Assembly (NCBI GenBank): GCA_029216955.1
Contig: JANAVB010003400.1
Location: forward strand, 16,101,371 to 16,165,370
DNA from: Iris pallida
Taxonomy: Eukaryota; Streptophyta; Magnoliopsida; Asparagales; Iridaceae
Length of the DNA stretch: 64,000 bases
Direction of reading: 5' to 3'
The notes under the pieces were generated by a model. The model did no database searches and had not been told where the DNA came from. It saw only the letters and a list, made by a program, of their open reading frames with translations. The translations under genes were made by a program, and so were the position numbers. Below, in pieces: positions 11,601-21,026 of the stretch; the stretch's first letter is position 1, and each line of letters opens with the position of its first letter.

Positions 11601-11855
11601 TACAACAGTTGGTACAGCATCCTTGGTGGCAAAAATGCCAGATTGTGCAGACTTGGAGACCCAAACTGAGCGCATTTTGCTCTTGGCAGAGGTGGCTACA
11701 GTACGGAGAGTGGTCTTGGAGTTGAGCATCGCCTCGTAGGCTGTCTGGTTGACCTTAACAACCAGCGTCTTCTGCGTCTTCCCGATAGACGCTACATCAC
11801 ATTGAGTTGCTACTTCCTCGTTGGAGGAGAAAGTTGTCCCCAGCAGAGTCGCCAT
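5601..11855 (-). CDS. gag-protease-RT polyprotein of element A (2084 aa open frame)
   Basis: The frame opens with MATLLGT at 11855, encoded by the PBS itself. Residues 1 to about 740 are a Ser/Thr/Gln/Pro-rich extension with Ala-Gln-Ser repeats, of unknown role. The gag capsid region starts near residue 741 (QPYPVEWKDVPFPPKYK ... FDWYRSLP type). A CX2HX4HX4C zinc site (KYCVYHRFIGHPTRAC) lies near residue 1030. The protease motif is LIDPGSALSIMP near residue 1345, with DPG where DTG/DSG is usual. RT spans roughly residues 1925-2075, with PDWVANVVPV, ACPKDEFPLP, FGLKNAGATYQR and catalytic YVDD. The frame is lost just after YVDD by a one-base deletion in an A-run (about 5627), so RT is not joined to RNase H. 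Gag and pol share one frame. Confidence 0.93.
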   Translation of the reverse strand: MATLLGTTFSSNEEVATQCDVASIGKTQKTLVVKVNQTAYEAMLNSKTTLRTVATSAKSKMRSVWVSKSAQSGIFATKDAVPTVVQSASQTAAQTAVPTVAQSVSATAVQSVAVKTAQSVATVAQATSYAALSKQKTPMTLAQLAVAFPVQNSTPVTKVHPKHSKTRTPDTLPTKASNAQMTSAPSTHAQTKSAQSKKDSLLAKFPSSYNKRKDSTPFPKHPIAPAQSIEGSPLTIPPSLQSKGKGPLVFSQTSLSHDLEDNRGKRSLANPSSQNKGKGPLVFSQSSSVFTEEDPSQCVSAPINSRTLANKDSSFLYNKSTYTNQRGILPTPIAEFQDLPTLQIYRSRQGKLLVSQTETPGGEFADLRTYLNRPTSVKRKQPIPKVKHHQKQISKVRNPDTYANEVSTSLYTQRTKHLKNRNHVPNVIKEQIPRNFPRPVVDLREHLRQKQDNVSISPSQPSDHHCNYKVIIQCYCQTTKRSVFDRLTFAKTEPMSEDEEVLYASVNLTSRDTGGRRCSKHGKPRKPSQRYLDLLQESSEGVFQHTRSRSRDTIGQRSLPQNPSSHLPVSQSGDDSFSDYDAYSESSEQTVSSTVPREVTAYVVTDDPDVSTSANQEQRIAALEDKLKTMAEMVASMHSIIVAQHVTPPAAPITSPKIIASSIPANTGLGVVPPQIPPVQVQVQTTPSHSGAGGSAYNAVPPPTTTTQPAPSSSSEDANEVVKLLRTQFEAFKEKDNLQRLGIKQPYPVEWKDVPFPPKYKIPTISLFDGSTSPSQFINHFEVMTVQLQPNDALLTRVFVGCLAGVAYDWYRSLPDGCITSFSGLKQIFLERFYEGFNDMTMSALNKIKQKHNKTAESFIERFRREALKMPPGTPAAVTIDTCKANLLPIISMWTGSTQFQDWPSFIVNAKAAEVSADKFKQLGVQMSNPDRDEHQNSGGGNRQNNRKAKETLNINLNKNKESLAVNVAPPTSTPTPSAPPPREPRPKVEYSFDKNDTASIFECLLKSNKIQLPDPKKPDEVNKTDHPKYCVYHRFIGHPTRACYVLKGKIQELVNAGVVTLQQDEKTATANMVSVQFRDFPPQMIQHGVIPIPKATLEIENLSLPSNEGLIPLSLDNGEIMWIHPDLTPEFEISSKKKTRSKGKTKICNMVSFDPIVDEEILLGTRSGKAYLKDHSEGQKDPVSSSEPALAQPASVEEVPSTSSPVVVSIPPKPTTADKGKQQVRFDKPLKKSSPTGLEKPYNFDILAQLANTPARLSIFELLRLSKETRETLSEALMQAETCLTLLKKPESESVSCHHSHSVLELIPNITFTQDDMLMEDNRHDRPLYYTGYVDSMKVDRILIDPGSALSIMPKTMLDALKIPVHSLSTTITTILGFNQGKSEPLGKIRLKLQIGNLRTKVTFYIIDNHGCSYNALLGRPFLHEHNIVPSTLHQCFKYIDDKGQVHKEVTDLYPFKGVEAYCNDARMYKDEFIKVVLAMDTEEDQKAVPQDTLIIPVKGRVSHPQSSKPLVIHLPVQKKSVDADENQRELTSSEPLVIDLRRNKDKKQLIPSEPLVVDLNHNKEKKEFTSSEPLVIDLRRNKPPPRSSSPPLVINLTKSAKVKGPVVNTDVQINEKAPTFQYIDVIYYTKSYLNMLDSFQSIILGVVQSLQTEVSLEDPDDSYRIHPSLKKGESSAFLYKRPKTKINYSDDSKVNNTRRLQFHRYSQQSKDILRKMGYDFKSGLNYGKGRRTPIRTTVPNEKSQMYYDRTKKGLGYTSPPLLSPAASESDSEERSNSSDSRSWDSDTSIGEVHRIIVSSNMVSVELPEGCDEDVEESPKTDPWAQHMDNQWVLRFEQREPPTEDQLLQIDVGERDSPRPIFISKNLPEADKQELILLIKEYIDVFAWSYEDMPGLDPKIATHKLNILPNAKPVKQQQRRFKPEMMDAIDDEVKKLIACGFIREEQHPDWVANVVPVLKKTGKVRVCIDFRDLNEACPKDEFPLPITDVMIDNTCGFERISFMDGFFGYNQIKMHPEDEKHTSFRTPRGVYCYTVMPFGLKNAGATYQRAMSTIFKDHLRKTVECYVDDIAVKSRLKKITSKI
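11180..11660 (-). repeat. Motif-derived repeats within the gag N-terminal coding region, element A
   Basis: Copies of TTGCGCA/TTGTGCAG recur through the coding sequence and are translated as AQS/VAQSV/TAVQS repeats, so the peptide is low-complexity. The DNA motif is the one arrayed in the LTR. Confidence 0.7.
11837..11854 (-). other. Primer binding site, tRNA-Arg type (element A)
   Basis: On the minus strand TGGCGACTCTGCTGGGGA lies three bases from the LTR end. It matches the complement of the 3' end of plant tRNA-Arg(ACG) as I recall it, apart from two internal bases. tRNA-Arg priming is known for Ogre-type Tat elements. The preceding A turns the start of the PBS into the gag ATG. Confidence 0.75.
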
Positions 11856-12160
11856 TTTGTTTGCAAAAACAAAAGTATAGAACTTTATTGATACAAACTG
11901 TAATAAAGATTACAAGAATTCTGGGAAAATTACAACTATAGGAATCCAATCTTGATGACGATTGCTTTATCCCTTGGACGATGTGAACTGTGAAGACGAA
12001 TCCTTTGAAGTTGAAAACAACTCTAGAAATTGAAGGCAAAAGCCTCTGAAGTTGAAGACAAAAGTCTCGGAAGAATGCAGCAGCACTTTGGCAAGAACTC
12101 CTGATCTCTCTGATTTCTGATCTCTGATCTTGATCCCCCTTAAAATGAAGACTTGAAACT

Positions 12161-12169
12161 CTATTTATA
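12161..12169 (-). promoter_or_regulatory. LTR TATA box of element A
   Basis: The minus strand reads TATAAATAG, placed between the motif-rich U3 and the R/U5 end. It lies about 300 bp upstream of the gag start. C has the same CTATAAATAGAGT box. Confidence 0.6.
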
Positions 12170-12206
12170 GAGTTCTGAAAATAACTAACTTTCAGTTATT
12201 TTGGAC

Positions 12207-12662
12207 TGCGCAGGATGATTTGCACAGCATTGGTTTGCGCAGCATTGATTTGCGCAGACAGTTACTGGATCGTGGGCCAACTATCATGGACACATGGCAT
12301 CATTTGATAGAAATGCGCATGATCGTGCATAAACAGTTGCCACGTAATGAGCAATCGATGGCATGAATGCCACGTGTAACTTATCAATTATATTGATGGA
12401 GTGCGCAGAGTTGAATTGCGCATACATGGTTTGCGCAGACTCAAACTGCGCAGGATTGGTTTGCGCTGCCAGCTGTCAGCCGCCCTCGAGCACTGTGCGG
12501 TGCAGGAAACGAACAGATTCCTTGTTATTCGTGCTGTCAGTTGTCAGAAAAGATTTGATTTGATTTGGTAATGATGACTTCTGCCACGTCAGTCTACGCA
12601 GTTGGAAGTGTGCGCAAAGCAGTATGCGCAATCGGATTGCTGCGCAATCTATTGTCTGCGCA
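12207..12662 (-). repeat. TGCGCA motif array in U3 of element A
   Basis: Twelve exact copies of the palindromic hexamer TGCGCA in about 455 bp, usually as TTTGCGCAG or ACTGCGCAG, just upstream of the LTR TATA box. More copies and near-copies (TGCACAG, TGTGCAG) lie in the 5' gag coding region at 11180-11660. Confidence 0.85.
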
Positions 12663-12735
12663 ATTCATCCAAATGATGGGTTTCTTGATTTCTTGACTTT
12701 GTTGATTGATGCAACTTGATTTTTTAGGACCTACA

Positions 12736-12990
12736 GATGTCTTTCACGTATCTCAGCTTCGATGCTACATTCCAGATCCGAGCCATGTGGTGGACTACTC
12801 AGAGCTAGAGGTGGGTCTGAGCTTGACCTACGAGGAGTAGCCAGTGGAGATCCTTGATCGGAGGGTGAAGCAACTACGGAACCAGACTATACCGCTTGTC
12901 CGCGTCATATGGAGACACCACTCTCCGAAAGAGTCCACATGGGAGTAAGAGGACGAGATGCGTGAATGCTGTCCTAGATTGTTTACTTGA
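12736..12990 (+). pseudogene. C-terminal end of a chromovirus (Tekay/Del-like) pol, element G
   Basis: Plus-strand translation begins DVFHVSQLR and runs through YIPDPSHVV, a DYSELEV segment, ILDRRVKQLRNQTIPLV and a WRHHSPKEST region. This is the familiar integrase C-terminus/chromodomain-like tail of Tekay-type Ty3/gypsy elements. Two in-frame stops (TAG near 12838, TAA near 12947) show decay. The remainder of the polyprotein lies on the far side of element A, off-window. Confidence 0.85.
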
Positions 12991-13090
12991 TTGTATTTTA
13001 GTGTTTTGAATTTCCATTTTCAATAAATAATATTGTGGTGTTTTGTGAAATAATTTGGACATTTTCTGAATTTCGGGAACGAAATTTTTC

Positions 13091-13104
13091 AAGGAGGGGA
13101 GATT
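13091..13104 (+). other. Polypurine tract of element G
   Basis: AAGGAGGGGAGATT directly precedes the TGTAAC start of the LTR. This is the standard PPT position of a plus-strand LTR element. Confidence 0.8.
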
Positions 13105-15608
13105 TGTAACTCCACCTCTCAAAATTTTAAATAATATTTTTAAATAAATTCTTAAATCATTTTTCTTGAATTTAAATTCTTTACTTATTATTATTTTCTT
13201 TTCTCAGCCCAGTTAATAGCTGTTATGGAATTACCTAAGCCATTTCAGGTTAGCCCATTCCAGTTAAGACATTTCAATTAAGCCCATTTCAGGTTAGCCA
13301 TTCAACCAGCCCATGAACCAATCCATTCATTTGCTTTTAAACTATTTCTTTTTTAGGGCTGAGTCCTTAGCTTTTAACGTATCAATAAAAATTCAGGGGT
13401 TCAACTTTCTTCTTTTTTTCCTCTGCTCAACTAATTCGTGGAGGAGAGCAGCTCATTTCAAAACTCCAACTAACTTTTTCATTTTCCCTCCAATTTCCTG
13501 CTCACAAAATTCTCCAACTGCCTATATAACTAGTGAGCAATCCTCTGACAATTTCTGTTATGAGGTCTATTACTCCCTGCTCTAACAGCTACCTCCTTCT
13601 TCAACAACGTTTCTGAGGACCACTTCGAAGAAGGAAATTTCCATGGCGTGGGTGGATGAAGGAGGAGATGACCGTTGTCCTTGAAGGTCCTGGCAACAGC
13701 AAGGGAACTCGTTCTTCGTCGATCGGTTCAGGAAGGTTGGATCGATCTAGTGGTATGAATTTTTTGTCTAAATTCTTTGATCGGATTGATTCTTGATCGA
13801 ATTCCTGATCCAGATCTGAATTGTTGCTCCTTTTATTTTAGATTCTTTTCGAAGATCCTTTGGAGATCGTTGAGAACTCTGTTAGAATTGATCGATTACT
13901 CTTTGGTTCATCATCCGGATTTGAAGATCATCCGTAGTAAGTACCAAATCTTTCTCAATCACATCTCAGTTGTTTAAATTCTAAAACTTCTTCTTAAGAT
14001 CGAATTTAATCTATGTTAGGAACGTTTGTTCCTGAGCTAAAATCGAATCAGATCTGAACTAAGGATTAGAGTGAGTGTCCTAATTCATAATTCATTCTTC
14101 TGAGAATTCAAAGGATTGGTTGAGTGCAGGATGAAGCAACCTTTGAAATGATGAATTTCTTGTTTTTCCATTCGATTTGGATCAGGAGGATGACCTCAAA
14201 TTGCTTGGAATTAGTGTTCGACTCATAGCCGAGTGTCAGAACTCCCAAATTGAGTTGATTCTTTGAAGGTATCCCTAACCGCTTTTCTAGTTGTTTATCT
14301 TCGAATATATTTCATATATACTGTAGAGTAGTATCCGTAGAGTATCGGGATATCATTTAGTTGAGCTCTGTTAACTGTTAGTTTCAATAAATTTGATGAT
14401 AAGTTTTGGGTTGAGATATCAAATTGGCAGTGGACCATGATCAATAACAGGTAGTTAGAATGGTTTTTACTAAACTATTTCATGAACCCTATCTTGATGT
14501 ATCCTAAGAATTAGAAGTACCATGCTATTGAAGTAGACTTGACCAAGTAACCTTGCAAGTCTTCTGCTACTTGAAGTTAATGTTAGTCCTGCAGATTTGA
14601 GGTAGATGTTAAGAATACTATAATTATGATAAACATGAGCTTGAGTGTATGTTTAGTTGAACTTATGCCTAGGTGAACTTGGGTATTATAAGTCTCCTTG
14701 TTAATGTTGTGTTGTTCCTTTGTAGGCTAAATTCCAATTATAGGATCTGTGATTGGTATTCTGTTAACCCTGAGCAAGGCAAGTATACTCCTCGGACTTG
14801 TTCATTTTCTCATGTCTTGTATATTCATTCTTGTATCTCCTTGTTGACACGATATATCACGAGATTGTCTTATATCATATTTTCTTGAGTTTACTTGTGT
14901 CTGGAAGGGAAAATACTATAGATGTGTGATCAAATCCGTGTTACTATTCATGTGAATAGCTTAGGCCCCGCATCGTGCATACGGGACCGAAGCCGTAGCA
15001 TTTCATGTTCATTGAATCTACCCAATCCGATCACACACTCTGGATGTATTTCAATATATTGCACACTTCATGATTCATGTTGTATTTCATATTCAGGACT
15101 CATTTTATGTTCCCTATATTTACTTTTCAGTATTCATGTTCAGGTTTCATGTCTTGTTCTCATTTCTCGTACTTTATATATATTTCATGTATTCTTGTTC
15201 ATAACATGATGTTCATGTTCATTTCCTTGGATTTACTTAGCTCCGCTCCTGACTAGGATATGTTGCAGGTGAGTTGGAGGCTATCTGTGACACTTACTAC
15301 GGGCAGGAGCCTGGAGGCACCTATGAGCCAGTTGATGTTGTCCAGGACTTAGAGGCTGAGGAAGCCTAGTATTTTCCTTTTTAGCTTTATCTGGACTTGT
15401 ATTAGAGACATCAGTTTATTTTACATTTGCTTGAATGTAATAACTTTTAGACTTGTATTTGAGATTCTGGGATTCGATATTAGATGCTGTGATTTACTTT
15501 CATACTTATCTGGATTTATAGTTTTCCTTAGATATTGGTACAGCTTACTTCATCGTGTCCAACGATGAAGGCTGGGCGTGTCCGATTATTCGGGTGCGGG
15601 TCGTGACA
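13105..15608 (+). repeat. 3' LTR of element G (about 2.5 kb)
   Basis: Starts TGTAACTCC after the PPT and ends GGGTGCGGGTCGTGACA. The ending motif recurs, inverted, at the start of F, so G and F are related chromovirus families. The LTR is non-coding, with an internal CTATATAAC (about 13522) that could be its TATA box. The frames inside it look like chance. The right flank at 15609 is inside the coding end of the antisense gene of H, so G inserted into H. Confidence 0.85.
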
Positions 15609-15686
15609 GTACTCGACTCCAGAATAGAGAGAGCTGAGAATCTGAAGAGACTGATCGTTGATCTTAGTACTCAGTCTCCCCAGTGA
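15609..15686 (+). pseudogene. Last exon end of the antisense gene of element H
   Basis: About 25 codons of Leu/Glu/Arg-rich, coiled-coil-like sequence ending LIVDLSTQSPQ and TGA at 15684. This matches the style and position of the C-terminal end of the antisense gene of A. The rest is beyond element G, off-window. AATAAA follows at 15760-15765. Confidence 0.55.
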
Positions 15687-15839
15687 AGCAATCTATAGAA
15701 GCTTTTGTCTTTTTGTTGTCTTTCACATGATGTACTTTTAACATTTTGAACATCATTGAAATAAAAATTAATGCTATTTTTGTGGTTCCATTACTTATTA
15801 TATATCTATAGTAGATATAAGTAATATATAAGAATATGA

Positions 15840-16270
15840 AAATATGTTCAGAGGTACCGGACATGACATATCTCCTTAAAGAAAATAACAATACTAATTA
15901 TATCTGTTCAGTGGTAATATGGGCGTGAAAGAATATAATTTTCAGAATATTGTCATTTTAAAAGACGACTTTATCAGAGGTAATGTGGACGTAATAGGTC
16001 GCTGATGTAGATAATAGAATTCAGAAGTATTGTGGACGTGAATTCATGTATCTATTGATTATCTTCAAGTCAGCTGGGATCTAAAGATAGGATAGCTTTT
16101 ATAACAATTGGGTTCCAAAAGATAAGGTTTGTGATAAGGTGACACAATCTAGATATACTCCACTGGGGATTTTGAAGATTTATTATTTGAGGTTTTATTT
16201 ACATAAGAGTGAATAAAAAATAATAACTATGTGTTTTGGTGTATGTACAATATTCAAAAGATGTTTTGTA
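15840..16270 (+). repeat. Junction region of H with CAGAGGTA/GGACGTG motifs
   Basis: At least four copies of a short motif (TCAGAGGTACCGGACATG, TTCAGTGGTAATATGGGCG, TCAGAGGTAATGTGGACG, TTCAGAAGTATTGTGGACG) at 15848-16035. They lie in AT-rich non-coding DNA between the antisense gene end and the pol end. No copy of the small antisense gene is recognisable here. Confidence 0.6.
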
Positions 16271-16277
16271 CATTCTT

Positions 16278-19200
16278 CAAACGTAATATTTTTTTAAGAA
16301 TTTGCCATTGATGGACATCATGGCAACTCGGCCGTCCATACCAGTCAGTTGATAAGCTTCGTTTGAGAAAATCTTGCTTACGACATAGGGACCTTCCAAT
16401 TTCGCTTCAAATTTGTCTTTGCTCATGTGTGCCATAGTCATAGGACGTATGACAATAAGGACTAATTCGCCTTTTTGGAATGCTCGTACTTTGACTTTAT
16501 GGTTGAAAGTTTTTGAGATACGGGCTTGTTAGAACTCAATATGCTGTTGAGCTAATAGCCGCTTTTCGTCAAGCGCTTCAAGCTCCTAAAGTCGAAGACG
16601 ATCATTGTTTTCTGTTGTGAGCTCGTTGGCAATTGCAATCCTTAAGGAGGGGATTTGAATTTCCAATGGTAGGACAACTTCGCATCCATACACCAAGAAA
16701 AAAGGTTTGCAACTAGTTGTAGTGTGTATAATAGTACGATAAGCCCATGGACATTCTTCAAGCTTTTCATTCAAGTTTCTCTTATTGGTTGAAACGAATT
16801 TCTTGAGAAGCTTGATAATAGTTTGTTGAATGCTTCAGCCAGACCGTTAGCTGTAGGATTGTAGGCCGTGGAAGCAACATTATTGATTCTGTTATCATCA
16901 CAAAACAGAGTAAACTTTTGACTGATGAATTATGGTCCATTATCATGAATGATTCATCGAGGAATGCTGAATCTGTATATCACATGATGTTTGATGAAGT
17001 TGATGACACTGCTAGTCTTGACTTCAGATAAAGGTATGGCTTCCGCCCATTTCAAGAAGTAATTGGTTATCGCTAGTATAAATCGATGTCCTCTAGATGA
17101 CGATAGATTGATAGGACCAATAACATCCATACCCCAAGCTTCAAAGGGCCATGATGCGGTAGTCAGCTGAAGGAACTCTGACGGTTGATGGATGAAATCT
17201 GTATAGATTTGACAGGCTCGGCATTTCCTAGCATATTTAATGGCATCTGATACCATAGTCGGCCGGTAGTAGCCCATACATTGGATACGATCCTGTAACT
17301 TAGGACCAGGCTTGTGTGCAACATATACACCATCGTGAGCTTCACGTAGTATTTGTTTTGCTTTATCTCCGGCAAGACAGCGTAAGAGTAGACTATCAAA
17401 TATTCGCCAATAGAGGGTCTTAGAAGTGTGATTATAATAAAACCAGAGTGATCGCCTACAGATTATTGTAGCTTCCTTAGCATCTTCAGGTAAGATGTCA
17501 TATACCACGAAGTCAATGAAAGGAGCTCTCCAGTCTTCACTAATGACATTGATTTCAGTTGAATTGCTGAACTCAATATTTGAGTTATTCTCGATGCAAA
17601 ATAACTCTCTGTTAGTGATGATAATCATCTGTTGCCTTTTCACTGGGATTGCTAATACGACTGCCAGATTAGCCAATGCATCAGCCTCCGTATTGAATGC
17701 CCGACGTACATGATCAATAAAGAAGCCCTTGAATAATATAGCCAGCCTAACTGCTGCTTCATGATATGGGACGAGATCTTGGTGTCGACCTTCATACGTG
17801 CCTCTAACCTGATTGATGATCAGTTTAGTCTCCATATACTTCAAGATATTTAATATCCAATTGTTTAGCCAATTTGAGACCAATGAGCAGAGCGTTGTAT
17901 TCAGCCATATTGTTGGAACACGACTCGTCTAAAGAATAAGCTCTTTGAATAGCTAATCCTTCTGACGATACGAGGACGATTCCAACTCCAGCGACAATGG
18001 CACATTTTGGTCCTATTCTGGATACACCGTCAAAGAATAGACACCAGGCAAGAATTTCTTTTAAAATCATGTTGGATTCCAAAGTTTCGTCCGAAATCTC
18101 ATCATAGAGTTTAGACGTCTCCGGAATTGGATGAGCCGCGAGGAAGTCAGCTAAGGCTTGACCCTTAACAGACTTTTGTGGGACATAGACCATATCATAT
18201 TGTGCTAGCAATATGGCCCATGTAGCAAGTCTGGAATTGAGTGTACTGGGCTTCTTCACTAAGACCCGGTAAGGGTTAACTCTGGAAATAACATGAATAG
18301 TCTGGCCTGTGATATAATATCTGGTTTTCTGAACAGCAAACATCAAAGCTAAACACTCTTTTTCTACCGGGCTGTATCGATGTTCAGCTCCGATCGTTGT
18401 GCGGCTGAGATAATAGTTAGCTTGCTCATGACCTTCTTTGTTCTTCTGAGCTAGTAAGGCACCCAATGAATGATCCATTGCTCGAACATACATTAGGAAG
18501 GGTATTCCTGAGACTGGAGGCACTAGAACTGGAGGGTTTATCAAGTACCGCTTTATGTCTTCAAATGCTTACTGGCATTCTTCAGTCCAAATGAAAGACA
18601 TACCTTTCTTCATTAGTTGAGTGAACGGTCTACAGTGTCCAGAGAGATTTGAGATGAATCTTCTGATGTATGTAAGCTATCCCTAGAATCCTCGTAGCTC
18701 TTTTAGGTTACGTGGAGGACGCATCTCTTGAATGGCTTTGATTTTCTCAGGGTCAACGTGTATACCTTTAGAGGTAATGACGAATTCGAAAATTTTGCCA
18801 TTAGAGACTCCCAGAAATGACTTGGTAGGATTTATCTTGAGTTGATGTAGGCACATTAGATCAAAGATAGTTCTTAAGTCTTTGATGTGGTCTTCCTTTA
18901 GACGACTTTTGACATCAATATCGTCGATATAGCATTCAACAGTCTTCTGCAAATGATCACAGAAGATGGTACTCATAGCCCGCTGATAGGTGGCTCCGGC
19001 GTTCTTAAGACCGAACGGCATGACAGTGTAACAGTAGACTTCGAGAGAAGTACGAAAAGATGTATATTTCTCATCTTCTGGATGCATTTTGATTTGATCG
19101 TATCCTGAGAATCCATCCATAAAAGACATTCGTTCAAATTCGCAAGTATTGTCGATCATGACATCAGTGATCGGAAGAGGAAACTCATCCTTGGGACAAG

Positions 19201-19757
19201 CATCGTTGAGATCTCTAAAGTCAATGCAGACTCTGACCTTCCCTATTTTTTTTATAACTGGGACAACATTGGCAACCCAGTCAGGATGTTGTTCATCTTT
19301 GACAAAACCATAAGAGATAAGTTTCTTGACTTCTGTTTCTATGGCATCCATCATATCAGGTCGAAATTAACGCTATTGTTGTTTGATTGGCCTTATATTA
19401 GGCAAGATGTTGAGCCTGTGGGTAGCAATCTGAGGATCCAGTCCCGACATATCCTCATAACTCCAGGCGAAGACGTCAATGTATTCCCGAATAAGCTGAA
19501 TTAATTCTTGTTTATCCACTTCTGGGAGACTCTTGCTAATGAAGATAGGTCTTGGTGAGCCTTCTTCTCCAACATCAATCTGAATTAATTGATCTTCAGT
19601 AGGGGGTTCTCGTTGCTCAAAGTGAAGTTCCCATTGAGTGTCCATCCTTTATGCCCACGGATCTGCTTCAGGGGCTTCAGTAAAGTCATCATCGTCTTCT
19701 GAGAATTCAGCAGACACTATATTGGAAGATAGTATCACCCGATGGATGTGACCTATA
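16278..19757 (-). pseudogene. pol pseudogene of element H
   Basis: Recognisable from right to left: RQREPPTEDQL-type linker (19560-19645), RT (PDWVANVVPV, ACPKDEFPLP, YIDD near 18925), RNase H (18300-18480), archaeal-type RNase H (17780-18050), integrase HHCC and catalytic regions (16860-17400) and the integrase C-terminus (GKFLKK, about 16290). It is broken into at least six frames by stops and indels, for example between 18544 and 18683 and near 17825-17883. Clearly inactive. Confidence 0.9.
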
Positions 19758-20920
19758 CTTGTCACGCCCCGATTCCAAATAGAATTTTCGGAGCACTGTG
19801 ATACATCTCCAGGCTACGCACCCGTATAACACATGTCGTATCTTACATACGATTGTCACTTGTAATTCTAGGATAAAGTATAGACATCAAGAGACAATCT
19901 AAAGTAATATACATTTCTTATACATAACTAGCATGTTCGATCATACATTTACATTCTTCTTCATTCACAAAAAAAAACAAAATTATACATAGATAACAAA
20001 ACGATATCTCTAAACCAACATCCTTCATTTCCTTGTGTCATTCATAAAGCTCATTCTCAGTATAAGGTTGCACTCCTTCCTGGTCTTCAACAAAACCTAG
20101 TGAACAAAAACTAGGTCGTCAATACGACGAGCAAGTCCTCGGCCAAAGAACGTAATAAGTAAAATAAGTTGATAAATTTATTGAGATTAAATCAGAATAA
20201 AGAAACAAAATTAAGGATAAGTTTGCTAAAATTTGAAATCTACTTAAAAATAAAATTTATATTTCTGCACATTCCAAGACTACGGTTGTATTATAGAAAT
20301 GTGAAGAGCCTCTAACAACTCCTAATGCAAAACACAACATTTAGAGAAATACTTCTGGATCACACAACTTTTATTATCTCAAAAATAATCCCATTTACCC
20401 GGGATCAGGTTTATACTTAATGGGTGATGCTTAGATTTATCCGTCCCATTAGTATCAGGATCACATATTGATGTGATATAGTCAGGATAACACATGAGTG
20501 ATTTTTTGAGTTATCGGAATCAAGTGTTATAACAATTGTCATATGACTTGAAATTTTTCAAGAATATCGGAGCAGGCTACATTGAATATTATAGGGCCGA
20601 ATTCGGGGATTCAGAATCCAATAGAAAACAGAAAACAGGAAAGTGAGCTAAGCCTCACCTCGGACATCGTATGGTCGTACGAATGCCGATAACAAGAACT
20701 GATCAGTATTGTAAAATATAATTATTGTAAAGAATTCAAAGGTGTGATCCAAAGTTTTCTCTTCCATCCCAATGATATCCTAATCTATAACTAAATCTAG
20801 GTTTTGTCTTTCCAAAAATCTATCTCTTGGAATTTTCAAAAATTTTGGCAGAGTCTCCTTTGTATTTATTGACTCCGAAAAATTTACAAGAGTTACAAGA
20901 TAAGGAAATTAAGAACTCGG

Positions 20921-21026
20921 ATTCGCCGACCCCTTCGGTGGAGCAACTCTCAACACCGGAACCATGTAATATAATATCCCGGGTTCGTCGATCCCTTCGG
21001 TGGAGCAACTCTCAACACCGGTATCC
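20921..21026 (-). repeat. Two tandem units (period about 62 bp) in element E LTR
   Basis: The segment CCTTCGGTGGAGCAACTCTC with flanking TTCG(C/T)CGA(C/T)C and CAACACCGG occurs at about 20921 and again at about 20983, with few differences. Confidence 0.8.

Larger units (their letters stand above)
1..12735 (-). mobile_element. Element A: Tat-lineage Ty3/gypsy LTR retrotransposon, 3' LTR off-window
   Basis: Minus-strand element. From its 5' end it shows a 5' LTR (11858-12735), a tRNA-Arg-type PBS, and a gag-PR-RT-RH-aRH-INT polyprotein (11855 down to about 3000). Beyond pol lie two plus-strand antisense genes (2593-2913 and 1-1939). The 3' LTR must lie left of base 1. Two RNase H modules in series (a normal one near 5040-5150 and an archaeal-type one near 4500-4760) are the recognised hallmark of the Tat lineage. 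The right flank, GATGTC at 12736, continues the pol reading frame of element G, so A inserted into G. The predicted 5-bp target duplication is GATGT; its left copy is off-window. Confidence 0.92.
11858..12735 (-). repeat. 5' LTR of element A (878 bp)
   Basis: On the plus strand it runs TGTTTGC...CCTACA. It begins three bases beyond the PBS and ends exactly where the G pol frame resumes. Its PBS-proximal end resembles that of the C LTR (TGTTTGCAAAAACAAAA, then a shared CTTTATCCCTTGGAC segment), so A and C are related families. The U3 half is filled with TGCGCA motifs. Confidence 0.88.
12736..15608 (+). mobile_element. Element G: chromovirus-type LTR retrotransposon, 3' part
   Basis: Contains the pol C-terminus, a non-coding 3' stretch, PPT and 3' LTR in plus orientation. 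The 5' part is separated by the insertion of A and lies off-window. Confidence 0.85.
15609..19759 (-). mobile_element. Element H: degenerate Tat-lineage element, fragment
   Basis: The oldest layer in the window. It holds the last codons of an antisense coiled-coil gene (15609-15686), a motif-bearing junction (15840-16080) and a pol pseudogene from the integrase end (about 16278) up to the segment upstream of RT (19757). It is cut on the left by G and on the right by E. Its pol resembles that of A and C domain for domain but carries many stops and frameshifts. Confidence 0.88.

Noticed and set aside
13105..15608. Cellular gene with TATA and long 5' leader within this stretch (ATG at 13643, frame at 13777)
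   Set aside because: The PPT on the left, TGTAAC...GTGACA ends and length all fit an LTR; internal frames are short and lack domains.
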